A stretch of DNA of 64,000 nucleotides from contig NZ_ABIC01000023.1 in assembly GCF_000172075.1 (NCBI RefSeq), forward strand, positions 1-64,000, given 5' to 3'. The notes below the pieces were generated by a model. It was not told the origin of the DNA. It saw only the letters and a list, made by a program, of their open reading frames with translations, and made no database searches. This document shows positions 57,657 to 64,000 of the stretch, one piece after another. Position numbers and translations under genes: made by a program. How positions within the stretch are numbered: the first letter of the stretch is position 1; every line of letters begins with the position of its first letter. Source of the stretch: Shewanella benthica KT99. GTDB lineage: Bacteria > Pseudomonadota > Gammaproteobacteria > Enterobacterales > Shewanellaceae.

Positions 57657-59410
57657 AACCGAAGTTAAAGATGCGTCTGGGTGATCTTCTGGTTCAGGAA
57701 CAGATCATAGGTGAGGCTCAGCTACTGGAAGCGTTAGCCGAGCAGAGAAGTAGTGGCAAAAAATTGGGCCGCACCTTGATCGATCTTAACGCTATCACCG
57801 AAGAGCAACTGCTACGCTTCCTCTCCCAACAGCTGAATATTCCATTTATCGATATCAGTAAGCGTTCCATCTCCAATGAAGTCGTCACCTTGCTGCCAGA
57901 AGTTCAAGCGAGACGTTACCGTGCGCTGGTCGTCGAAGATAATGGCGATAGTGTCTTGGTTGCCATGAGCGACCCGGCCGACTTACAAGCCATGGATAAC
58001 CTTGAGGTGCAGTTGCTGCCTAAGTTATTGAAGATTGCCGTAGTGACCGAGTGTCAACTGCTGGACGCCTTCGATAATCTCTATAGACGTACCGATGAGA
58101 TCGCACAGATTGCGGGTAAGCTCGAAGAGGAATATGCCGCCGATGATCAGTTCGATCTTGCCAGGCTCACCGAGGGTGACAGTGATAATGAAACCACAGT
58201 CGTCAAGCTACTGCAGTCCATCTTCGAAGATGCAGTGCAGATGCGGGCCTCGGATATCCATATCGAACCTGGTGAGAAGGTACTACGCATCAGGCAACGT
58301 ATCGATGGCCAATTACATGAAAATATATTACCAGAAGTGAGTATTGCCGCGGCTTTGGTTTTGCGGCTAAAACTGATGGCTGGTCTGGATATCTCCGAGA
58401 AGCGTCTGCCACAGGATGGCCGTTTTCATATAGAGATTAAAGGGCATCAGATCGATGTGCGTATGTCGACCATGCCCATTTATCATGGTGAATCTGTGGT
58501 GATGCGTCTGCTCGATCAATCCGCTGGCTTGCTGACTCTTAATGAAACGGGTATGCCGCCGGAGATCTTGGCACGTATTCGTAAGCAGATTAAGCGCCCC
58601 CACGGGATGTTATTGGTGACCGGACCAACGGGTAGCGGTAAGACCACAACCCTATACGGCATATTGAGTGAACTCAATACCGCTGATAGAAAAATAATCA
58701 CGGTTGAAGACCCGGTTGAATACCAGCTGCCGCGTATTAACCAGGTTCAGGTCAACCATAAAATTGGCTTAGACTTTGCTCATGTATTACGAAGCGCACT
58801 GCGTCAAGATCCCGATATCATCATGGTGGGTGAGATGCGAGATCAGGAGACGGTCGAGATTGGCCTTCGAGGCGCCCTAACCGGTCACTTCGTGTTGTCG
58901 ACCTTGCACACCAATGATGCGGTAACCAGTGCATTACGTCTGTTGGATATGGGTGCGGCGAGTTATCTGGTGGCGAGTGCGTTAAGGGTTATTATTGCTC
59001 AACGATTGGTGCGGCGAGTTTGCCAGAATTGCTCCGCTGATTATCAATTAACGGCGCAAGACAGTGTCTGGTTAAACTCGGTCAGTCATCTGGACTTCTC
59101 ACAGGCTAAACTCAAAATTGGCTCAGGTTGCCAAAGCTGCAATGGCAGTGGTTACCGTGGGCGTATCGGTGTGTTTGAGCTACTTGAATTAGATGAACCT
59201 ATGGTAGAAGCTATGCGGACCGGTAATCCACAAGATTTTGCCAATGCGGCTAAAGAGAGTCCTAATTTTACTCCTTTAGCCGAGTCTGCACTTAAATATC
59301 TGGCCGAGGGGATGACGACCATCGAAGAGGTCGCCAAGCTAGTCGAAGATGTGACCGAGTCTCCAATTCCACTGTCGGTCGATATGGTTAAGCAATCGCA
59401 TGAGAAATGA
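57653..59410 (+). CDS. mshE: MSHA pilus extension ATPase MshE (PilB/GspE type)
   Basis: A 585-residue GspE-family ATPase that powers pilus extension. The N-terminus has the MshEN domain (MRLGDLLVQEQIIGEAQLLE, KKLGRTLIDLNAITEEQLLR), which in Vibrio cholerae MshE binds cyclic di-GMP. The core has Walker A GPTGSGKTT near residue 324, the Asp box DPDIIMVGEMRDQETVE, the His box LSTLHTND and a zinc tetracysteine (CQNC, CQSCNGSG). The start is GTG, overlapping the mshN stop. Its 3' end is tandemly duplicated into the gap before mshG. Confidence 0.93.
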   Translation: MKPKLKMRLGDLLVQEQIIGEAQLLEALAEQRSSGKKLGRTLIDLNAITEEQLLRFLSQQLNIPFIDISKRSISNEVVTLLPEVQARRYRALVVEDNGDSVLVAMSDPADLQAMDNLEVQLLPKLLKIAVVTECQLLDAFDNLYRRTDEIAQIAGKLEEEYAADDQFDLARLTEGDSDNETTVVKLLQSIFEDAVQMRASDIHIEPGEKVLRIRQRIDGQLHENILPEVSIAAALVLRLKLMAGLDISEKRLPQDGRFHIEIKGHQIDVRMSTMPIYHGESVVMRLLDQSAGLLTLNETGMPPEILARIRKQIKRPHGMLLVTGPTGSGKTTTLYGILSELNTADRKIITVEDPVEYQLPRINQVQVNHKIGLDFAHVLRSALRQDPDIIMVGEMRDQETVEIGLRGALTGHFVLSTLHTNDAVTSALRLLDMGAASYLVASALRVIIAQRLVRRVCQNCSADYQLTAQDSVWLNSVSHLDFSQAKLKIGSGCQSCNGSGYRGRIGVFELLELDEPMVEAMRTGNPQDFANAAKESPNFTPLAESALKYLAEGMTTIEEVAKLVEDVTESPIPLSVDMVKQSHEK

Positions 59411-59570
59411 TCTGAATAGTGATGGTGGCACATATTAGTGGCAGTCTTATAAATCTCATGAGAAATGATCTGAATAGTGATGGTGGCACATATTAGTGGC
59501 AGTCTTATAAATAGCATGAGAAATGATCTGAATAATGATGATGGCACATAATTAATGGCAGTCTACAAAT
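59401..59570 (+). repeat. 58-bp tandem repeat, three copies, spanning the mshE-mshG junction
   Basis: Copies begin at 59401, 59459 and 59517 (period 58). Each carries the last sense bases and stop of mshE (TGAGAAATGA) and the start of mshG. The first two copies are nearly identical; the third is a little diverged and contains the true ATG. In the first two the mshG start reads GTGGCAGTCTTATAA, a four-codon frame ending in stop. Confidence 0.92.
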
Positions 59571-60775
59571 ACCGAGGGCGCGACGCCCAGGGACAACTAG
59601 TTACCGGTGTGGTTGATGCCACCTCTGAGAGTGTTGCTGCGGATCAGCTGATGTCTCGTGCGGTTATTCCATTAGAGCTCACTGAGACTAAGGAGAGGCA
59701 AGACTTCTCTCTGGCAGCATTGTTTAAAGCTAAGGTGAGCCTCTCCGAACTGCAGATTTTTAGTCGACAGATGTATTCTTTGACTCGTTCAGGCATTCCT
59801 ATTTTACGCGCCATCGCTGGCTTGTCAGAAACGACTAATTCGCAACGTATGCGAGATGCCCTCGATGATATTTCCGAACAATTAACCGCCGGTCGTCCCT
59901 TATCTTCGGCAATGAATCATCACCAGGATGTGTTCGATGCGCTGTTCGTTTCCATGGTTCATGTAGGAGAGAACACGGGTAAACTCGAAGATGCTTTTAT
60001 GCAGTTAGCGGGTTATATCGAACGCGAGCAGGAGACTCGGCGCCGGATCAAGGCCGCGATGCGTTATCCAACCTTTGTCTTGATTGCCATCACCATCGCC
60101 ATGGTGATCTTGAACATCATGGTGATCCCAAAGTTTGCCGATATGTTTTCTCGTTTCGGTGCCGAACTACCTTGGGCAACCAAGTTATTAATCGGTACAT
60201 CTAGCCTATTTGTAAACTATTGGCCGGCCATGCTGGTCGGTGGCATAGGAACCTATATCGGCATTCGCTACTGGCACAACTCTGAGAAGGGTGAGAAACT
60301 ATGGGATAGATGGAAGCTACATATTCCCGCTATAGGTAGCATCATCGAGCGCTCTACTTTATCCAGATACTGCCGTAGCTTTTCCATGATGCTCAGTGCC
60401 GGAGTCCCTATGACGCAGGCGTTAAGCCTAGTAGCCGATGCCGTAGATAACGCCTACATGCACGATCGAATCGTCGCCATGCGTCGGGGCATAGAATCCG
60501 GTGAGTCCATGTTGCGAGTATCGAATCATAGCCAATTGTTCACTCCGCTAGTGTTACAGATGGTTGCCGTCGGCGAAGAAACGGGTCAAATAGACCAGTT
60601 ACTTAACGACGCCGCAGACTTTTACGAGGGCGAAGTGGATTACGACCTTAAAAACCTCACCGCTAAACTCGAGCCTATTTTAATTGGCTTCGTCGCGGGC
60701 ATAGTATTGATATTGGCGCTGGGTATCTATCTTCCCATGTGGGATATGCTTAATGTAGTTAAAGGTGGAAGGTAA
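59555..60775 (+). CDS. mshG: MSHA inner-membrane platform protein MshG (PilC/GspF)
   Basis: A 406-residue GspF-family protein forming the pilus assembly platform. It has an N-terminal MAVYKYRGRDAQGQLVTG and two repeated GspF domains (ELQIFSRQMYSLTRSGIPIL and LSRYCRSFSMMLSAGVPMTQ). Three membrane helices lie near residues 170-195, 215-235 and 372-395. It ends MWDMLNVVKGGR. The ATG at 59555 is the last of three repeated start-like sites. The coding end is followed by three partial copies of itself. Confidence 0.94.
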   Translation: MAVYKYRGRDAQGQLVTGVVDATSESVAADQLMSRAVIPLELTETKERQDFSLAALFKAKVSLSELQIFSRQMYSLTRSGIPILRAIAGLSETTNSQRMRDALDDISEQLTAGRPLSSAMNHHQDVFDALFVSMVHVGENTGKLEDAFMQLAGYIEREQETRRRIKAAMRYPTFVLIAITIAMVILNIMVIPKFADMFSRFGAELPWATKLLIGTSSLFVNYWPAMLVGGIGTYIGIRYWHNSEKGEKLWDRWKLHIPAIGSIIERSTLSRYCRSFSMMLSAGVPMTQALSLVADAVDNAYMHDRIVAMRRGIESGESMLRVSNHSQLFTPLVLQMVAVGEETGQIDQLLNDAADFYEGEVDYDLKNLTAKLEPILIGFVAGIVLILALGIYLPMWDMLNVVKGGR

Positions 60776-60995
60776 ACTTTGGGCTAGCAGGTATATATCT
60801 AGCCATATGGTGGGACATGCTCAACGTGGTTAAAGGTGGAAGGTAAAGCAGGTATATACCTAGCCATATGGTGGGATATGCTTAATGTAGTTAAAGGTGG
60901 AAGGTAGATTATATCAATCAGTCATCAGCCTAAAGCAGGTATATATCTAGCTTTTTATGATGGGACATGCTCAATGTGGTTACAGACGGGAAGTA
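60739..60995 (+). repeat. Tandem partial copies of the mshG 3' end
   Basis: The last 36 bases of mshG (60739-60774, coding WDMLNVVKGGR and stop) recur at 60810-60845, 60871-60906 and, more diverged, 60961-60995. The copies are separated by a shared spacer with GCAGGTATATATCTAGC. None belongs to an open gene. They fill the gap before mshF. Confidence 0.9.
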
Positions 60996-61037
60996 GATGA
61001 AATTAGATCATTGTCTGGATAAGGCAGGAAAAACCTA

Positions 61038-61568
61038 ATGCTAAGCCAGCAGAAATCCGATGGAGTGTTATTGGCGTTATATAGCAAGATGATAGCAATC
61101 ATTTTGCTACTCGCCTTGCTAGGTGTTTTAGGCTTTAAGTATTTTGCTTCGGTGAACCACATAGCTGCTCAGGGTCTGAGGATCGATCATACTCGGCTAT
61201 TGAATGTGTTGGGTATGATCAAGGCGAAGTGGCTAGCACAGGGTAGACCCAAAGATATGAGGCTGGATTGGGATACTGGCATTTCGATAAGTGCAGATAA
61301 GAATTCCACTCAAATTACAGCAGATATAAATTTTGTTAAAATGAGTTCTGGAGGCTGGCCGTTACCTAACAAGTCGGATTCTGCTGGTTGTGAACAACTT
61401 TGGTATCAGCTACTGGGTTTAGATACCGCATCACAACAAGTTGTATCTGTATTTGGCCAGGGAGGAGATGTTTGTAGCTATGTTGCTAACAATTTCGATC
61501 GCCTTGGTTATCAACTGACAACCGGACGCGTAATATTTTTGACGAATGACAAAAAATGGAGAAAATAG
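61038..61568 (+). CDS. mshF: MSHA biogenesis protein MshF
   Basis: A 176-residue bitopic protein with one N-terminal membrane helix (about residues 16-36, MIAIILLLALLGVLGFKYFA) and a small periplasmic domain with two cysteines (SAGCEQLWYQLLG, GDVCSYVAN). MshF lies between mshG and mshB in known MSHA loci; its role is undefined but it is needed for or accessory to pilus assembly. Position and length fit. Confidence 0.78.
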   Translation: MLSQQKSDGVLLALYSKMIAIILLLALLGVLGFKYFASVNHIAAQGLRIDHTRLLNVLGMIKAKWLAQGRPKDMRLDWDTGISISADKNSTQITADINFVKMSSGGWPLPNKSDSAGCEQLWYQLLGLDTASQQVVSVFGQGGDVCSYVANNFDRLGYQLTTGRVIFLTNDKKWRK

Positions 61569-61710
61569 AGTCGTTTCATAGGTTTATAAAATTCTCCGAA
61601 CTGTTAGAATTGTAAAATATGCTATGGGGGCTTATATGAATAAGCAGATTGAAAATCAAATGAATAGTCAAATGAAAAATGAAATGAAAGGTCAATTTAA
61701 AGGTCTTACT

Positions 61711-62322
61711 ATGAGTAACTCTCGAAGCCGTCAGCAAGGTTTCTCTTTAATAGAACTGGTGATCGTGATCGTGATTCTTGGTTTGCTTGCCGCAACCGCT
61801 ATCCCGCGTTTTCTCAATGTCACCGATGACGCAGAAAACGCCAGTTTAGATGGTGTCGCCGGTGGTCTAGCTACTGCGGTCGGTTTTGTACGCGCACAGT
61901 GGGAAGTCGATGGTCGCAATAATAATACGGTGATCTTAGATGGCACGAGTGTCTCCTTAGATACACGTTTTGGTTTCCCGACAGGCACAGTTCCTAACGC
62001 TACTAACGTAACGGCGATGAACGACAATCGTTGTCAGCAAGTGTTTAACAGCATTCTTCAGAGTGCGCCGCGAAATGTGCAGTTTTCCGCAGATGCTAGA
62101 AATCAAAGATATACAGTACGCATGTTAGCTGGCGTAGGAGGCAATGCCATAAGTCTCAACGGTGATACGGTAAATGGTATCGATCTATGCGTGTACCATC
62201 AGGTGGCGTCTTTAGTATTAGATCAAGCAACTGGGGTTCCAACACCCACTCCCGATTTGAATGTGGGTAAAGGCATCACCTATAACCCAGGTACGGGCAC
62301 GGTAGTTAGTTTTACTAACTAG
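61711..62322 (+). CDS. mshB: MSHA minor pilin MshB
   Basis: A 203-residue type IV prepilin. Leader MSNSRSRQQG is cut before FSLIELVIVIVILGLLAATA, with the conserved Glu5; a globular domain with two cysteines follows. I chose the ATG at 61711 because AAAGG lies seven bases upstream and it gives a normal 10-residue leader. In-frame ATGs at 61624 and 61636 would add a 25-29-residue repetitive leader (NQMNSQMKNEMKGQ) and cannot be excluded. Confidence 0.85.
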   Translation: MSNSRSRQQGFSLIELVIVIVILGLLAATAIPRFLNVTDDAENASLDGVAGGLATAVGFVRAQWEVDGRNNNTVILDGTSVSLDTRFGFPTGTVPNATNVTAMNDNRCQQVFNSILQSAPRNVQFSADARNQRYTVRMLAGVGGNAISLNGDTVNGIDLCVYHQVASLVLDQATGVPTPTPDLNVGKGITYNPGTGTVVSFTN

Positions 62323-62385
62323 GTCTGTATCTAATCTCAGTAGCGAGCATGGAAGCTGTATAGAAAATAGAAAGGTAGTAGGTAA

Positions 62386-62928
62386 ATGAACAAGCAAAAA
62401 GGTTTTACGCTAATCGAATTAGTGGTCGTTATTATCATTCTAGGTATTCTTGCTGTTACAGCAGCACCTAAGTTTATCAATCTTCAGTCGGATGCTCGTG
62501 AATCGACAGTTCAAGGAGTAAAAGCAGCTTTACAAGGTGCAAATACTTTAGTCTTTTCTAAAGCGGCTATACAAGGGAAAGAAACTTCAACAGGGTCTGT
62601 TGTATTAAATAACATGGGAACAGCTGTTACTACTGATGATATTAGTGTTACTACAGCTTATGGATATTTAGATAGTAGTGCGACGGTTGCAAACACTATC
62701 ACGAATCTTGAAAAGGCAATGGATGTGACTTTCCAAGCATTAGCTGATGATACTATTGTAGTTACTGGTAGTGAATGGGGGGTGATATCTACTGCCACTT
62801 CATTTAAAATAGTTCCTCAGGGGCGTACGGCGACCGATACAGCCGTCAGTGCTTGTCACATGAAATATACCGCTGCCACATCGGCTACAGTATCCCCCAA
62901 ATATGAAGTTGTTGATACAGGCTGTTAA
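62386..62928 (+). CDS. mshA: MSHA major pilin-like protein (first copy)
   Basis: A 180-residue prepilin: leader MNKQKG, then FTLIELVVVIIILGILAVTA with Glu5. It ends in a disulfide loop (CHMKYTAATS ... DTGC). MshA is the main pilus subunit, used for surface attachment and, in Shewanella, biofilm formation. It is the first of two adjacent paralogues that share about the first 35 mature residues almost exactly and differ afterwards. The 3' two-thirds are richer in AT than neighbouring msh genes. Confidence 0.9.
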   Translation: MNKQKGFTLIELVVVIIILGILAVTAAPKFINLQSDARESTVQGVKAALQGANTLVFSKAAIQGKETSTGSVVLNNMGTAVTTDDISVTTAYGYLDSSATVANTITNLEKAMDVTFQALADDTIVVTGSEWGVISTATSFKIVPQGRTATDTAVSACHMKYTAATSATVSPKYEVVDTGC

Positions 62929-62940
62929 TAGGTTATAGAT

Positions 62941-63468
62941 ATGAAAAAGCAAAATGGTTTTACTTTAATAGAGCTCGTTGTAGTTATAATTATCTTAGGT
63001 ATTCTTGCTGTTACCGCCGCACCTAAGTTTATTAACCTTCAATCCGATGCTAAAGCATCTACGGTAAGCGGATTGGAAGCTGCTGCAAAAGGTGGGGATA
63101 GCTTAATTCACTCTAAGTCTTTAATTTCAGGTAATGAGACTCAGGGAAGCGGTGCTTCAACGCCCCCCACTGTAACCGTTGATTCTGCAGGAACAACTGT
63201 ATTATTAAACTATGGTCATGCAACTGCTGCTTGGACTAATAGTCTCGCAAATGTTTTAGATATCAATGTTTCACTTGAGTCAGCAAGTGATGACACTACA
63301 GAATGGGTTTATGATACTGCGACTAACGTAGTCTATTTTTACCCACAAGGAATAAATAGTCCTGAAGCATCTTCTGCTCCTGGAACTTGCTACGTAAAGT
63401 ATGAAAATGGATTAACGAGTGCTACTGCTGGTACCTTTGCAATTACTAGTTTGACTACTGGTTGCTAA
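62941..63468 (+). CDS. MSHA major pilin-like protein (second copy)
   Basis: A 175-residue prepilin: leader MKKQNG, then FTLIELVVVIIILGILAVTA, and a C-terminal cysteine pair (CYVKYENGLTS ... TTGC). It starts 12 bases after the first copy and is followed by a strong terminator, so both pilins are made from one transcript. Which is the major subunit cannot be read from the sequence. Confidence 0.88.
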   Translation: MKKQNGFTLIELVVVIIILGILAVTAAPKFINLQSDAKASTVSGLEAAAKGGDSLIHSKSLISGNETQGSGASTPPTVTVDSAGTTVLLNYGHATAAWTNSLANVLDINVSLESASDDTTEWVYDTATNVVYFYPQGINSPEASSAPGTCYVKYENGLTSATAGTFAITSLTTGC

Positions 63469-63483
63469 TAGTTCTTCAGTCAT

Positions 63484-63512
63484 AAAAAGGCCTGCTTAGC
63501 AGGCCTTTTTTA
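63484..63512 (+). terminator. Rho-independent terminator after the pilin pair
   Basis: AAAAAGGCCTGC and GCAGGCCTTTTTT pair around TTA. It separates the highly expressed pilin genes from mshC and later genes, giving a likely expression step-down. Confidence 0.92.
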
Positions 63513-63603
63513 TGCGTGAAGCTTAACCTTGATAAAGCTGTTCAGTTTTACTGAAATTAACTTACTCACAGCATGGACGCTTGCTGAACGGATCACATGC
63601 AGT

Positions 63604-63700
63604 ATGAATATGTTAAAACAGCAAAAATTTACCCTGATTGAGTTGGTGTGGTGATTATTATCTTAGGGATTTTAGCTTACCTAGCTTTTAATTCAGCAAA
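63604..63700 (+). pseudogene. Truncated third MshA-type pilin
   Basis: An ATG at 63604 reads MNMLKQQKFTLIELVW then stop. With one base restored in the GTGTGGTG at about 63645, the frame continues as VIIILGILAYLAF, the pilin N-terminal helix. The globular domain is missing and the cleavage-site glycine is replaced by Lys. It is a relic of a third tandem pilin. Confidence 0.75.
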
Positions 63701-63814
63701 TTCACCTTTCTGTCATTCAGCCTTTAAAGTTTAAGCGAATAGGTATTATATATATAAAATATCACAGTTTTTTGTCATACTTAGTGATAAACAGATTAAA
63801 TTTTCGGTATACAG

Positions 63815-64000
63815 ATGAGAAAAAATGCAGGCTTTACTCTGGTAGAGCTAGTCACCACCATAATACTCATTGCCATTCTCTCTGTGGTGGTATTGCCACG
63901 TCTGATGACCAGTTCGAGTTACAGTGCCTTCACTCTACGTGACGAGTTTATTAGTGAGTTACGCAAGGCGCAACTGATGGCGATGAACAATCAAGATCGC
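63815..64000 (+). CDS. mshC: MSHA minor pilin MshC, partial
   Basis: The start of a prepilin, MRKNAG then FTLVELVTTIILIAILSVVV, runs off the window at residue 62. Position after mshA and the sequence LPRLMTSSSYSAFTLRDEF fit MshC. The remaining msh genes (mshD, mshO and others) would follow. Confidence 0.85.
   Translation, partial: MRKNAGFTLVELVTTIILIAILSVVVLPRLMTSSSYSAFTLRDEFISELRKAQLMAMNNQDR

Noticed and set aside
59401..60995. CRISPR array
   Set aside because: The repeats flanking mshG are tandem copies of gene ends without unique spacers, and no cas genes are present.

Overview
The window looks like a chromosomal segment of a marine gammaproteobacterium, most likely a Shewanella. The evidence is the gene content and order (nadC, ampD-ampE, pdhR-aceE-aceF-lpdA, acnB, hslVU-ftsN, argS, priA, rpmE, a short malic enzyme, csrD/mshH, then the MSHA pilus locus) and family-level similarity of the proteins. 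This assignment rests on recognition, not on a database search.

Layout. 1-10.2 kb: nadC (frameshifted) diverges from ampD-ampE, followed by pdhR and the pyruvate dehydrogenase genes. A perfect PdhR-type operator precedes pdhR, and a 266-bp inverted-repeat element separates aceF from lpdA. 10.3-19.2 kb: a very large periplasmic-propeller/PAS/GGDEF/EAL gene with two frameshifts, a patatin-type outer-membrane phospholipase and an M13 lipoprotein peptidase. 19.3-33.3 kb: an accessory block bracketed by two dead insertion sequences (ISAs1-like and IS1595-like). It holds twelve tightly packed minus-strand genes: TonB-dependent receptor, periplasmic binding protein, FecCD-type permease, an ABC ATPase fused to a THEP1-like NTPase, a CcsA-like and a ResB-like membrane protein, DUF3450, TtpC-like, ExbB, ExbD, TonB and a TPR protein. 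This is the strongest candidate for an undescribed system: one apparent operon carrying outer-membrane uptake, its private energiser, inner-membrane import and a cytochrome-c-biogenesis-like pair. The substrate cannot be read from the sequence.

33.5-48.5 kb: a split HAD phosphatase, acnB, DUF971, hslU-hslV with a clear sigma-32-type promoter, ftsN, argS, priA, a split FimV-like gene, rpmE, a malic enzyme and a 570-bp repeat element with a large nested hairpin. 48.7-64 kb: an intact IS200-type transposase, csrD/mshH and the MSHA type IV pilus operon from mshI to the start of mshC, with two complete tandem MshA-like pilins and a third broken one. Both ends of mshG carry tandem partial duplications.

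Several chromosomal genes (nadC, the GGDEF/EAL gene, the HAD gene, the FimV-like gene) are interrupted by 1-2 base indels, mostly in short homopolymers, and each restores to a full-length frame when corrected. They are either true pseudogenes or sequencing errors; read data are needed to tell.
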